Notes: a model not told the origin generated them from the sequence alone. A DNA stretch of 64,000 bases from Planomonospora sp. ID82291 (GCF_015711645.1 NZ_JABTEX010000001.1:1054001-1118000), one strand, 5' to 3'; positions 1-8,875 are shown, counted from the stretch's first letter. A program made the numbers and translations.

Positions 1-549
1 GTTGCTCCCCGCGACCTCGACGGCCAGGCGCTCCTTGTTGAGCAGCCAGGAGCCCAGCGCGGTGGCGATGGCGTTCAGCATGATCGTGGAGATGACCTCG
101 CTGACGCCGCGCTTGACCTTCAGCAGCGCCGCGATCGACGCCCAGCCGGCGCCGACGAGCATCGCCACGAGGATGACCAGCACGGTGTGCAGCGGACCGG
201 GCAGGACGACCGCGCCGCCCACCGCGGCGGAGATGAGCGCCGCGAGGCGGTACTGGCCGTCGACGCCGATGTTGAACAGGTTCATCCGGAACCCGATCGC
301 CACCGCGATCGCGGCCAGGTAGAAGGTCGTCGCGGAGTTCAGCGTCAGCACGATCGAGCGCGGCTGCACGCCGTACTCACCCATGATGACCAGCGTGTCC
401 AGCGGCGGGGCGCCGGTGGCCAGCAGCACGATCGAGGTGATCAGCGCGGCGAAGAGGATCGCCACGACGGGCGCGGCGAGGGAGAGCAGTCCGCTCAGCC
501 GTACCCGCCCGAGCAGGCGGTCGGCGAAGCTCGACTCAGCGGCTTTCAT
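1..549 (-). CDS. BmpA-type ABC importer permease (partial, C-terminus outside window)
   Basis: N-terminal 183 residues of an integral membrane permease that would form the translocation channel for a nucleoside or related solute. The protein opens MKAAESSFADRLLGRVRLSG, then shows hydrophobic segments and the stretch GFRMNLFNIGVDGQY, which is typical of the permeases that partner BmpA lipoproteins (YufP/BmpB class). The start is the ATG at 549, with GGAG seven bases upstream. It follows the ATPase gene by only 37 bases, so bmpA, ATPase and permease read as one operon on the minus strand. A second permease gene usually follows in such operons and would lie beyond base 1. Substrate is inferred from the family. 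Confidence 0.85.
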   Translation of the reverse strand, partial: MKAAESSFADRLLGRVRLSGLLSLAAPVVAILFAALITSIVLLATGAPPLDTLVIMGEYGVQPRSIVLTLNSATTFYLAAIAVAIGFRMNLFNIGVDGQYRLAALISAAVGGAVVLPGPLHTVLVILVAMLVGAGWASIAALLKVKRGVSEVISTIMLNAIATALGSWLLNKERLAVEVAGSN

Positions 550-586
550 GCGATGGCTCCGGATCCGGCGTACGCCGTGTGGATGG

Positions 587-2125
587 TCATGCCGCTCCTC
601 CCGCGCCCGTCATGGCCGATCCGAGCCGCTCGGGCGTCACGTCCCGCGGGTCCACGTCGGCGACGATGCGCCCGCGCAGGATCACCTTCAGCGTGTCGGA
701 CAGGCCGATGAGCTCGTCCAGGTCGGCCGAGATCAGCAGTACGGCGAGGCCCGCGGCGCGGGCGGCGCGCAGGTGGTCCCAGATCGCGGCCTGGGCGCCG
801 ACGTCGACGCCCCGGGTGGGGTGCGACGCGATGAGGAACACCGGGTCCCCGCTCATCTCCCGGCCGACGATCAGCTTCTGCTGGTTGCCGCCGGACAGCG
901 CCGCGGCGTCCACGTCGATGCCGGGGGTGCGGACGTCGTACTCGGTGACGATGCGCCGGGTGTCCTCGCGCGCCCCGGTCCGGTCGATCCAGGGGCCCTT
1001 GACGTTGGGCCTGCGGGTCTGGTGGCCGAGGATGCGGTTCTCCCAGAGCGGGGCCTCCAGCAGCAGGCCGTGCCGGTGCCGGTCTTCGGGGATGTAGCCG
1101 ATGCCGGCCTCGCGGCGGCGGAGCGTCGGCCAGGCGGAGATGTCCTCCTCGCCCAGCCGGATCTCACCGTCGGCCGCGCGCATGCCCATGATGGCCTCGA
1201 CCAGTTCGGCCTGGCCGTTGCCCTCGACTCCGGCGATGCCGAGCACCTCGCCCTTGCGGATGTCGAAGCCGACCCCGTCCACGAGGCGGCGTCCGTCCGC
1301 CGAGTGGACGGACAGGTCGCGCACGGACAGGGCGACCACGTCGGTGACGGTGGACTCGCGGGTCTCCGGGCTGGGCAGCTCGGTGCCCACCATGAGCTCG
1401 GCCAGCTGCCGGGCGGTCACGTCCTTGGGGTCGACGCTCGCCACGGTGGTGCCGCGCCGGATGACGGTGATCGCGTCGGCGACCGAGAGCACCTCGTCCA
1501 GCTTGTGCGAGATGAAGATGATCGTCAGCCCTTCGCGGACCAGCTCGCGCAGGTTGCCGAAGAGCTCCTCCACCTCCTGGGGAACGAGCACCGCGGTCGG
1601 CTCGTCCAGGATCAGGATGCGGGCTCCGCGGTAGAGGACCTTGAGGATCTCCACCCGCTGCCGGGCGCCGACGCCGAGGTCTTCGACCATGGCGTCGGGG
1701 TCGATGCCCAGGCCGTAGGTGTCGGAGATCGTCCGGATCCGCTTGCGGGCGGCGCCGAAGTCGATGGCGACGCCCGCTCTGCGCGGCTCGCTGCCCAGGA
1801 TCACGTTCTCCAGGACGGTCAGGTTGTCGGCCAGCATGAAGTGCTGGTGGACCATGCCGATGCCCGCCGTGATGGCGTCCGCCGGGGAGCGGAAGCCCAC
1901 GGCCGTCCCGTTGACGCGGATCTCTCCCTCGTCGGGACGCTGCATGCCGTACAGGATCTTCATGAGCGTGGACTTGCCCGCGCCGTTCTCGCCGACGATG
2001 GCGTGCACGTGCCCCTGCTGCACGGACATGGATATGTCGCGGTTGGCCACGACGCCGGGGAACCGCTTGGTGATCCCCTCAAGCTCGACGGCCGGAGTCG
2101 AGGTGCTGATGACGGCCTCCTCCAT
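587..2125 (-). CDS. ABC transporter ATP-binding protein, double ABC domain (BmpA-associated)
   Basis: A 512-residue cytoplasmic ATPase with two tandem ABC domains, the layout used by the ribose/nucleoside importers RbsA and YufO/NupO. The first half carries Walker A GENGAGKST at residues 45-53, a signature VGARQRVEI and Walker B ILILDEPTAVL. The second half has a degenerate Walker A (GVEGNGQAE), the signature LSGGNQQK and a non-canonical Walker B (FLIASHPTRGVD) that lacks the usual acidic pair, as is normal for the second domain of this family. It lies between the BmpA lipoprotein gene and the permease gene on the same strand. It should energise uptake of the solute captured by the lipoprotein. 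Confidence 0.92.
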   Translation of the reverse strand: MEEAVISTSTPAVELEGITKRFPGVVANRDISMSVQQGHVHAIVGENGAGKSTLMKILYGMQRPDEGEIRVNGTAVGFRSPADAITAGIGMVHQHFMLADNLTVLENVILGSEPRRAGVAIDFGAARKRIRTISDTYGLGIDPDAMVEDLGVGARQRVEILKVLYRGARILILDEPTAVLVPQEVEELFGNLRELVREGLTIIFISHKLDEVLSVADAITVIRRGTTVASVDPKDVTARQLAELMVGTELPSPETRESTVTDVVALSVRDLSVHSADGRRLVDGVGFDIRKGEVLGIAGVEGNGQAELVEAIMGMRAADGEIRLGEEDISAWPTLRRREAGIGYIPEDRHRHGLLLEAPLWENRILGHQTRRPNVKGPWIDRTGAREDTRRIVTEYDVRTPGIDVDAAALSGGNQQKLIVGREMSGDPVFLIASHPTRGVDVGAQAAIWDHLRAARAAGLAVLLISADLDELIGLSDTLKVILRGRIVADVDPRDVTPERLGSAMTGAGGAA

Positions 2126-2167
2126 GACGGATGGCCACGATGGGTTTACCGGGGGTGTGAAGAGAGC

Positions 2168-2200
2168 GAAGGGCCCGGGGACTGGTCCACCGGGCCCTTC
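2168..2200 (-). terminator. Hairpin between bmpA and the ATPase gene (probable attenuator)
   Basis: An 11-bp perfect stem (GAAGGGCCCGG pairing with CCGGGCCCTTC) with an 11-nt loop sits 12 bases past the bmpA stop and ahead of the ATPase start. There is no T-run. Its place inside the operon suggests partial termination or 3' end protection that would yield more binding protein than ATPase or permease. This is inferred from position. Confidence 0.55.
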
Positions 2201-2212
2201 ATCGATACCGGG

Positions 2213-3292
2213 TCAGGAGGTCTTGGACGGCACGGTGATCTCCCCGTCCGCGATCTTCTGCTTGTACTCGTCGAGCTTGGACTTGATGTCGTCGACCTGG
2301 CCACCGGTGGTGGAGTAGTCGACGCCGCCGGCCTTGAGGTCGTAGACGGTCGGACCGGCCTTGGCGCTGCCGGCCGCGGCGGCCTTCAGGAACTCGAAGA
2401 CGGCCACGTCGACCTTCTTGATCATGGAGGTCATGATCACGGACTGCAGCTCGGGGGCCGCGGTCTTGGCCTGGTCGGAGTCGACGCCGATGGCCTTGGC
2501 GTTCGCGGCCTTGACGGCCTCGAACACGCCGCCGCCGGAACCGCCCGCGGCGTGGTAGATCACGTCGGCGCCGCCGTCCAGCATGCCCTCGGCCATCGTC
2601 TTGCCCTTGGCCGGGTCGTTGAAGCCGCTGAAGTCCGGCGGCTCGCTGAGGTAGTCGGCGTCGACCTTGATGTCGGCCTTGACCGCCTTGGCGCCGGCGG
2701 TGAAGCCCGCCTGGAACTTGTCGATCAGCGGCGTGCGGACGCCGCCGACGAAGGCCACGTGGTTCTTCTCGGACTTCAGCGCCGCGGCGGCGCCGACCAG
2801 GAAGGAGCCCTCGTGCTCGGCGAAGACCAGGTTGGAGATGTTCGGCCCCTGCGCCGCCTCGTCGTCGACGATGGCGAACTTGACGTCGGGGAACTCGGTG
2901 GCGACCTTCTTCACCGGACCGGAGTAGGCGAAGCCCACCGCGATGATCGGGTTGAAGCCGCCCTGGGCGAGCAGGCGGAGCCGCTCCTCCTTGGCCGCCT
3001 CGGTCTCGCCGTTGCCGGCCTCGAGCTCCTTGGTGTCGGCCAGGCCGAGCTCGGTCTTGGCCTTGTCCAGGCCCGCGGCGGCGGCGTCGTTGAACGACTG
3101 GTCGCCGCGGCCGCCGATGTCGTAGGCCAGACCGACCTTGGGGCCGGTGGCGGCCGGAGCCGCGCTGCCCGTTCCCGCACCCGGCGAGGCCGTGGTGGCC
3201 GGTTCCTCGCTGCCGCCGCACGCGGCGGCGCCCATGAGCATGCTGCCCGCCAGTGCGGTCGCGGCCAGCTTGCCGAGTCGGTTCTGAAGCAA
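2213..3292 (-). CDS. BMP family substrate-binding lipoprotein
   Basis: A 359-residue exported binding protein that would capture a nucleoside or purine outside the membrane for the ABC importer encoded next to it. A TTG start at 3292 is preferred because AAGGGAG stands six bases upstream and the protein then begins directly with a signal peptide (LLQNRLGKLAATALAGSMLM). This ends in a lipobox-like GAAACGG; the Cys would be lipidated. The mature protein opens with a Ser/Pro/Ala-rich linker and continues with KVGLAYDIGGRGDQSFND, the hallmark start of the Bmp fold, and IIAVGFAYS. An upstream in-frame start at 3493 would add about 67 residues without membrane-export character and is less likely. 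Confidence 0.9.
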   Translation of the reverse strand: MLQNRLGKLAATALAGSMLMGAAACGGSEEPATTASPGAGTGSAAPAATGPKVGLAYDIGGRGDQSFNDAAAAGLDKAKTELGLADTKELEAGNGETEAAKEERLRLLAQGGFNPIIAVGFAYSGPVKKVATEFPDVKFAIVDDEAAQGPNISNLVFAEHEGSFLVGAAAALKSEKNHVAFVGGVRTPLIDKFQAGFTAGAKAVKADIKVDADYLSEPPDFSGFNDPAKGKTMAEGMLDGGADVIYHAAGGSGGGVFEAVKAANAKAIGVDSDQAKTAAPELQSVIMTSMIKKVDVAVFEFLKAAAAGSAKAGPTVYDLKAGGVDYSTTGGQVDDIKSKLDEYKQKIADGEITVPSKTS

Positions 3293-3659
3293 GGTGGACT
3301 CCCTTCGCGTCTCAGTGCACGCGCGAAGAGACGCACGGCAACTCTGCACGGAAGATAGTTGTTCGGTGAGCTCGGACCAAACCGGCACACAGGTCCGCAA
3401 CAGGTCCGTTACCCAGCTCACGCCACCTTGTGACACACGAAGAGAGCCGAATATATCCAGCAATAAGATTTTCTGACGTAACAGAACAATCACGGAACGC
3501 TTCCCGCGGCGACCGCCCCGTTCCCGGCCGCCCTCCCGGCAAGGACCAACGGACCCGCGGAGCAGGGAACGGGGCCGATCTCGGGAGATCTCGGCCAGAT
3601 CACACGGCAGCGCACCTTTTGCAGGGAACCGCAGAACGCCTCACCCGGCTCCGGACGGC
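3293..3659. other. Non-coding gap upstream of bmpA
   Basis: About 370 bases with no supportable gene. It contains a distinctly AT-rich patch around 3450-3485 (GAATATATCC, then AATAAGATTTTCTG), unusual in this GC-rich DNA, which probably carries the promoter of the bmpA operon on the minus strand. I could not assign -35 and -10 boxes with confidence, and I see no riboswitch fold. Confidence 0.4.
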
Positions 3660-4901
3660 TCATGTGTCCAAGTTCACCACGACGAGCGGCTCCTCGACGG
3701 TGGGCTGCCGCTCCTCCCAGAGGGCGGTCAGCGCCGTCCCGACCAGGAAGCGCACGCCCGCGCCGATGCAGCTCTCGTCGACGTCGAAGGTCCCCTGGTG
3801 GATGTCGCCGGCGTGCGCCGCGCCCGGCGTACGGGTGCCCAGGCGGGCGAACGCCCCGGGGACGGATTCGAGGTACCAGCCGAAGTCCTCGCCGCCCAGG
3901 CTCTGCTGGGTCGGCACCGCGGCCCCCTCGCCGAGCATGCTCTCGGCCGCCTCGGACAGCATCTGCACGCTGTCCTCCTCGTTGACCACCGGCGGCACCC
4001 CGCGCACGTAGTCGAGGTCCACCTCGACGCCGTAGGCCCCGGCCACCGACTCCAGCAGGGACTTGATCATGTCGGGGGCCGCGTGCCAGGCCTCCTCGTC
4101 CAGGCAGCGCAGGGTGCCCTCGGCGAGGCCGTCGTCCGGGATCGCGTTGGCCACCGAACCGGCCTCGACCCGGCCCCAGACCAGGCTGAGCGACGAGCGC
4201 GGGTCGACCCGGCGGGAGAGCGCCGCGGGCAGCTCGGTGAGGATCTTGGCGAGCGCGAAGACCAGGTCCACGGTGAGGTGCGGCCGGGCGGTGTGCCCGC
4301 CGGGGCCGCTGACCCGGATGTTGACCCGGTCGCAGGCGGAGGTGATGGGCCCGGCCTTGAGGCCGACCTTGCCGACGTCCACCTTGGGGTCGCAGTGCAG
4401 GCCGAAGATCCGGTCCACTCCGCTCAGGCCGCCCGCCGCCAGGACCTCCAGCGCCCCGCCGGGCAGCTCCTCGGCGGGCTGGAACAGCAGCCGGACCTTG
4501 CCGGGCAGCAGCCCCGCCCCCGCCTGCCGGGCGAGGAAGAGCCCGGCGCCGAGCAGGATCGCGGTGTGCACGTCGTGGCCGCAGGCGTGGCAGACGCCGG
4601 GGACCGTCGAGCTGTAGGGCACGTCCTTCTCGTCGGGCACGGGGAGCGCGTCGATGTCGGCCCGCAGCGCCACCGTCGGCCCCTCGCCGCTGCCGATCTC
4701 GCAGATCAGCCCGGTGCCGCGCGGCAGCACCGTCGGCACGAGGCCGGCGGCGCCCAGGCGCTCGGCGACGCGCTGCGTCGTGCGGTACTCGGCGAACGCC
4801 AGCTCGGGGTTCATGTGGAGGTCGCGGCGGAAGCCGATCAGCTCCGCCTCGCGCTCGGCGAGGAACGCGTCGAGTTCCCCCCGCAGATTACGCCCTCGCA
4901 T
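3660..4901 (-). CDS. M20 family metallo-amidohydrolase
   Basis: A 413-residue cytosolic enzyme of the M20D amidohydrolase group (AbgB, HipO, IAA-amino-acid hydrolase type), which cleaves N-acyl amino acids or similar amides with a two-metal centre. Metal and catalytic motifs are visible: ADIDALP at residues 81-87, and C104 followed by HACGHDVH at 105-112. Downstream stand a GLHCDP motif and a C-terminal GGEDFGWYLE. Length and motif spacing match the family. It is monocistronic and lies upstream of the bmpA operon on the same strand, with a 367-base gap. The natural substrate cannot be read from the sequence. Confidence 0.88.
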   Translation of the reverse strand: MRGRNLRGELDAFLAEREAELIGFRRDLHMNPELAFAEYRTTQRVAERLGAAGLVPTVLPRGTGLICEIGSGEGPTVALRADIDALPVPDEKDVPYSSTVPGVCHACGHDVHTAILLGAGLFLARQAGAGLLPGKVRLLFQPAEELPGGALEVLAAGGLSGVDRIFGLHCDPKVDVGKVGLKAGPITSACDRVNIRVSGPGGHTARPHLTVDLVFALAKILTELPAALSRRVDPRSSLSLVWGRVEAGSVANAIPDDGLAEGTLRCLDEEAWHAAPDMIKSLLESVAGAYGVEVDLDYVRGVPPVVNEEDSVQMLSEAAESMLGEGAAVPTQQSLGGEDFGWYLESVPGAFARLGTRTPGAAHAGDIHQGTFDVDESCIGAGVRFLVGTALTALWEERQPTVEEPLVVVNLDT

Positions 4902-5400
4902 TGGTCACCGTCCCATCCGCGCCAGCGGTCCGAATCCTCGACGCACGTGCCACTGCCCGGAATCACCCGATCCATGGGGCAGTCCTGATTGGAAAAGCGG
5001 TCGTCGCACGGAAGGGCGCGGGCGGGTGCCCCGACGGGCAGCGCGGACACGCCGGCGTGGACGACGAATCGCCGGCGCGAGGCGGCAGGCCGAAGCGAGG
5101 CCACCGGCGCGTTGACGATGACATCGACTTTATCCCTCTTCAGCGGCCCCGCGCCGACATCTGCACCAAATGTTTTGTCGCCCCATACCTGTCTCCTGTC
5201 CCCTCTGACCCATCCGAACCATGGCGGATGACCCGAAGTGGCCAGGGAACGGTAGCCCCACCGGATGACGGACACCCGGCGGCCCGGGTCGCGGGCGGTT
5301 GAAACATCGCCCGACCTGGCAACTTCCGTGACCCCCAGGTACCGCTCATCGAACCCGGCGGACTGATGCAACCCGAAAGAATGCGTGGTTCACTCCGCTT
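4902..5400. other. Divergent intergenic region, no gene seen
   Basis: Roughly 500 bases between the divergent amidohydrolase and ATP-grasp genes. Open frames here have no family features and cross from one strand to the other. It must hold promoters for both neighbours, but no clear -35/-10 pair, operator or riboswitch could be identified. Confidence 0.4.
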
Positions 5401-6816
5401 ATGATCACTAATATCCCATTTGGGGAGAAGCACTCCAGATTGAGCATCTTCGAACCGAACGAGGGAACCGTGGTGGTCATCCCCTCGCTCTCGCTGCCCC
5501 AGGACGAGCTCCGGATCATCACCGGGGCGCGCTGCTACGAGGAGCGGCTGCTCTTCCTGCTGTTCACCCTGAAGCGCCCGGCGGTGAAGGTCGTCTACCT
5601 CAGCTCGGTCCAGGTGGACCCGGCGATCGTGGACTACTACCTGGGCTTCCTCGACGACCCGGACGAGGCCCGCGGACGCCTGGAAATGATCAGCCTGGAC
5701 GATCCGCGCCCCCTGCCGCTCACCGACAAGATCCTGGACCGGCCCGACGTCCTGGCGCGGATCCGGGGCGCGCTGGACGACATCCGGGACGCGTGGATGG
5801 TGCCCTTCGTGGTCAGCGCGGCCGAGGAACGGCTCTCCGCGCTGATCGGGCTGCCGGTCTACGGCCCGGCCACCGCCCTGGCCCACCTCGGGTCCAAGAG
5901 CGGGAGCCGGATGGTCGGCGACGAGGCCGGCGTCCCGCTCGTCCCCGGCTTCACCGACCTGCGGTCGCTGACCGAGGTCGAGCACGCGGCCCGCGCGCTC
6001 AGCCGGGGCGGGCGGCTGATGGTCAAGCTCAACAACAGCTACTCGGGACTGGGCAACGCCATCGTGGTCAAGGACGACCCGCGCCTGACCGCCTGCCGTA
6101 CGAGCTTCTCCGCCGCCGAGGAGAACTGGACCACCTTCGCGGAGAAGATCGCCGCCCGGGGGGCGGTGATCGAGGAGTTCATCGAGGACCGGCCGCTGCG
6201 CTCCCCCAGCGCGCTGGCCAGGATCACGCCCGGCGGCGCCCACGCCGTGGTCGCCACCCACGAGCAGATCCTCGGCGGCCCGAACGGCGACGTGTACCAG
6301 GGCTGCACCTTCCCCGCCGACCAGGACTACCGCGCCGAGGTGGGCGAGTGCGCCGAGCGGATCGCCGCGGTGCTGGCCCGCCGGGGCGTGGTGGGGCTGT
6401 TCGGGATGGACTTCTTCGCCGTGAAGACCGACGGCGGCTACCGGACGCTGCTGTGCGAGATCAACCTGCGCATCGGCGGCACCACCCACCCCTTCGGGGC
6501 CGCGCTGCTCACCACGGGCGCCGTCTACGACCCCGGCACCGGCCTGCTGATGTGCTCCGGCCGGCCCAAGTACTACGTCGCCACGGACAACTGCGCCGTC
6601 CCCCGCCTGCGGGGCCGCAAGCCCCGGGAGGTCGTCGAGCTCCTGCGCGACCGGGGGCTCGGCTTCGACCGCGAGGCCCGCACCGGGAACGTGCTGCACC
6701 TGCTGGGCGCGATCCCCGAGTTCGGCAAGCTCGGCTTCACCAGCATCGGCGACTCGGCGGAGGAGGCCGCCGACCTACACCGGCGGACCCTGCGGGCGTT
6801 CCAGCCCGCCGCGTAG
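5401..6816 (+). CDS. PGM1-related ATP-grasp peptide ligase
   Basis: A 471-residue protein of the ATP-grasp fold resembling PGM1, the pheganomycin peptide ligase. Such enzymes activate a carboxylate as acyl phosphate and join it to the amine of a second molecule. Visible signatures are LGSKSGSRMVGDEAGVPL (entry to the ATP-grasp domain), the nucleotide-binding Lys in RLMVKLNNSYSGLGNAIVV, the acidic run VIEEFIEDR, and the metal-binding C-terminal CEINLRIGGTTHPFG. The ATG at 5401 has only a weak ribosome site, so the true start is uncertain. No precursor peptide or other peptide-tailoring gene was found nearby. It ends tail-to-tail with an SCO4848-type gene, overlapping it by 42 bases. Substrate unknown. 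Confidence 0.8.
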   Translation: MITNIPFGEKHSRLSIFEPNEGTVVVIPSLSLPQDELRIITGARCYEERLLFLLFTLKRPAVKVVYLSSVQVDPAIVDYYLGFLDDPDEARGRLEMISLDDPRPLPLTDKILDRPDVLARIRGALDDIRDAWMVPFVVSAAEERLSALIGLPVYGPATALAHLGSKSGSRMVGDEAGVPLVPGFTDLRSLTEVEHAARALSRGGRLMVKLNNSYSGLGNAIVVKDDPRLTACRTSFSAAEENWTTFAEKIAARGAVIEEFIEDRPLRSPSALARITPGGAHAVVATHEQILGGPNGDVYQGCTFPADQDYRAEVGECAERIAAVLARRGVVGLFGMDFFAVKTDGGYRTLLCEINLRIGGTTHPFGAALLTTGAVYDPGTGLLMCSGRPKYYVATDNCAVPRLRGRKPREVVELLRDRGLGFDREARTGNVLHLLGAIPEFGKLGFTSIGDSAEEAADLHRRTLRAFQPAA

Positions 6817-7029
6817 CCGCCGCAGGCCCCGCAGGCCGCCCAGCCCGCGCAGGCCGACGGACCCGAGCACGAGCCCGAGCCCGACGTTGACCGCGACCAG
6901 GACGCCGTGGACCACGTAGAACGCCGTGGGGTGGCCGTCCTGCAGGTTGAACCCAAGGGTGATCCACTCGACGATCATGAAAGCGGCAAGGGCGACCAGA
7001 AATCCGGCGATCTTTCGCGACATTGGCAT
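6775..7029 (-). CDS. SCO4848-type small membrane protein
   Basis: An 84-residue protein with two hydrophobic segments (IAGFLVALAAFMIVEWITLG and AFYVVHGVLVAVNVGLGLVL) followed by a Gly/Arg/Leu repeat tail (GLRGLGGLRGLRRLRGG). It matches the SCO4848-type membrane proteins found next to a D-Ala-D-Ala carboxypeptidase gene in actinomycetes, and the same neighbour is present here, divergently oriented. Two starts are possible, at 7029 and 7023. The last 42 bases overlap the 3' end of the peptide-ligase gene on the other strand. Function unknown; a cell-envelope role is suggested only by the conserved neighbourhood. Confidence 0.75.
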   Translation of the reverse strand: MPMSRKIAGFLVALAAFMIVEWITLGFNLQDGHPTAFYVVHGVLVAVNVGLGLVLGSVGLRGLGGLRGLRRLRGGLERPQGPPV

Positions 7030-7126
7030 TATGTCCGTATCCCGCAGCGTGGCTCGTCCCGAGGCCGGGGATGAGCCCCCGCATGCGAACGCAGGCGAAT
7101 CATCACAAAGCTACCCTGAGATCACT

Positions 7127-8281
7127 ATGGGGATGAAACACGTCGCACCCGCAGGGGTGCTGCTCGCGACGGTCACCTTCCTGGGTGCGCCCGCGCAGGC
7201 CGTACCGACGGTACCGGCCGCACCGGCCGCGCACGCCGCACCGGCCGGAAGCCGGGATCCCAGCGGTCGTGAGCCCGTCGGCGGCGCGCGCCTGGGCGAG
7301 CGGGGCGTCGTCTTCCCCACCGGGCTGAAGGCCCCGCCCACGACCTCGGCGAAGTCCTACGTGATCGCGGACGCCGACACCGGCGAGGTGCTCGCCGCCA
7401 AGAACCCGCACGGCCGCTACCTGCCGGCGAGCACGCTCAAGGCGCTGACCGCCCTGGCCCTCATCCCGAAGCTCGACAAGGCCAGAAAGGTCAAGCCGAG
7501 CAGGAACGCCGTCAACGTGGAGGGCAGCGCGGTCGGGCTGGTGCCCAAGCCGCTCTACACCGTCGAGGACCTGTTCAAGGCCCTGCTGCTGGTCTCCGGC
7601 AACGACGCCGCGGTGGCGCTGGCCGAGGCCAACGGCGGCCTGGACAGGACGCTCGCCGACATGAACGCCGAGGCCCGGCGGCTGCAGGCCTTCGACACGG
7701 TGGCCAAGACGCCCAACGGACTCGACAAGCCCGGCCAGAGCAGCTCCGCCTACGACCTGGCGCTGATCGCGCGCGCCGGCCTGGCCCACCCCGACTTCCG
7801 GCGGTACGTCAGCCTGAAGACGGACCGGTTCCCGGCGCCCAAGGGCTACTACGAGATCGGCAACCACAACAAGCTGCTCTGGCGCTACAAGGGCATGATC
7901 GGCGTCAAGAACGGCTGGACCTCCAAGGCCCTGGCCAGCTTCGTCGGCGCGGCCAAGCGGAACGGGCACACGGTCATCGTGACGATCATGCGGCACGACG
8001 GCTACATGTGGGAGGACATCGCGGACCTGCTCGACTGGGGCTTCGCCGCCCGCGGCAGGGCCGTCCCGGTCGGCCGGCTGGTCGAGCCCGTCCCCGAGCC
8101 GGCCCCGCTGCCGACCGCCCAGGCCGCGAACCCGGCCGCCCCGGGGCCCGCCGCAGCGCAGAAACCCGCCGCACGCCCGGTGGAGGATTCCGGCTCCGCG
8201 CTGCCCTATGCGGCCGCGGCCGCCCTCGCGGCCCTGCTCGGCGGCGCCGCCTGGCTGATGTACGGCCGCCGCCGCTCGTAG
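7127..8281 (+). CDS. dacC: D-alanyl-D-alanine carboxypeptidase (penicillin-binding, S11)
   Basis: A 384-residue exported enzyme that would trim the terminal D-Ala from peptidoglycan stem peptides. Starting at ATG 7127 gives a signal peptide (HVAPAGVLLATVTFLGAPAQA) and an Ala/Pro-rich linker. The serine-enzyme motifs follow in order: STLK at 102-105, SGN at 157-159 and KNG at 261-263 (a variant of KTG). The C-terminus has a Pro/Ala linker, one hydrophobic anchor (LPYAAAAALAALLGGAAWLM) and basic residues, so the enzyme is probably tethered facing outward. The gene stops three bases before a 323-bp inverted-repeat arm. The symbol follows common use for this family and the isozyme is not certain. 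Confidence 0.88.
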   Translation: MGMKHVAPAGVLLATVTFLGAPAQAVPTVPAAPAAHAAPAGSRDPSGREPVGGARLGERGVVFPTGLKAPPTTSAKSYVIADADTGEVLAAKNPHGRYLPASTLKALTALALIPKLDKARKVKPSRNAVNVEGSAVGLVPKPLYTVEDLFKALLLVSGNDAAVALAEANGGLDRTLADMNAEARRLQAFDTVAKTPNGLDKPGQSSSAYDLALIARAGLAHPDFRRYVSLKTDRFPAPKGYYEIGNHNKLLWRYKGMIGVKNGWTSKALASFVGAAKRNGHTVIVTIMRHDGYMWEDIADLLDWGFAARGRAVPVGRLVEPVPEPAPLPTAQAANPAAPGPAAAQKPAARPVEDSGSALPYAAAAALAALLGGAAWLMYGRRRS

Positions 8282-8283
8282 CC

Positions 8284-8606
8284 CGTGAGGCCGTGCTTCG
8301 GTGGGGGCTTCTGTTCTGTTCATGGTCGCGCTCTGCGGGCCGGTGGTCCAGGCGGCCGTCTCAGCTGGGTCTGGTGGGGTCAGGCCTCCGGCCTGGCGGG
8401 CGCGCGGGGTTGCGCCTTGCACGCCGCCTGGACCACCGGCCCGCGCCGCGCTCCTTGTGCTCCGCCGTACGGCGTGCGGGCCGTATGGATGCGGTCCTTT
8501 CCCGGACGACCGGGGTGCCCGCCGATGCTGAAGCCACCGGCTCGCGTCCGGTTCAGGGCTGCTCGCCGCAGCTGAAGCCACCCTGTCAGAAAGGAGCTCA
8601 GGGCCG
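8284..8606 (+). repeat. 323-bp perfect inverted repeat, left arm
   Basis: Aligned block by block, these 323 bases are identical to the reverse complement of 9689-10011. The arm begins just past the carboxypeptidase stop. It has internal structure: a 22-bp inverted pair at 8335-8356 and 8423-8444 (GCGGGCCGGTGGTCCAGGCG and so on) that can form a long hairpin, and a repeated 12-mer GCTGAAGCCACC near the inner end. No target-site duplication is evident outside the arms. Confidence 0.95.
8335..8444 (+). repeat. Internal 22-bp hairpin-forming pair within the left arm
   Basis: Bases 8335-8356 pair perfectly with 8423-8444, leaving a 66-base loop. The same structure exists inverted in the right arm, so the locus holds four copies of the 22-mer. 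It could act as a terminator for the convergent flanking genes or as a recognition structure of a small element. Confidence 0.75.
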
Positions 8607-8762
8607 CTCCCCGTAGAGAGCCCTGCCGGGAGCACGGCATCGCGCCAGGCCGCCCGAATCGACCAGCGCGTCCCGGCCAGGCCAGTCGGCGAGCGCGAAG
8701 GCAGTGGTGAGGGACCGCATCAGGCTCCGCCGCAGCTTCTCGGCGGCCGGTGTCGACCTCAC
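8598..8762 (-). CDS. Short hypothetical reading frame inside the inverted-repeat element
   Basis: A 54-residue frame starting at GTG 8762 with an unusually good ribosome site (AGGGAGG, four to five bases upstream). The peptide begins MRSTPAAEKLRRSLMRSLTT and has no recognisable domain. Its last codons lie in the repeat arm, so it may be the truncated N-terminus of a longer gene cut by the arm. It is transcribed divergently from the DUF3800-like gene. Low confidence: kept because of the ribosome site and its position. Confidence 0.3.
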   Translation of the reverse strand: MRSTPAAEKLRRSLMRSLTTAFALADWPGRDALVDSGGLARCRAPGRALYGERP

Positions 8763-8875
8763 CCGACCTCCCTGCGAAAACGTACGGCCTGCCACCGTCC
8801 GGACATGACTCGCCCTCGTACTCCCATTCGACCAATCTTAGGCGATCTAACATTAGGTGACGATATCTTTACGCG

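Noticed and set aside
383-3358. Very long open frame on the plus strand across the ABC importer genes
   Set aside because: It is the antisense of the well-supported bmpA and ATPase genes; its predicted protein has no domain and is an artefact of high GC at third positions.
3293-3659. Purine riboswitch ahead of bmpA
   Set aside because: No conserved riboswitch core or compatible paired elements were recognised in the AT-rich leader.
8301-8531. 76-residue frame present in both repeat arms (again at 9764-9994 on the minus strand)
   Set aside because: Identical simply because the arms are identical; no ribosome site and no domain. Kept as a repeat, not a gene.
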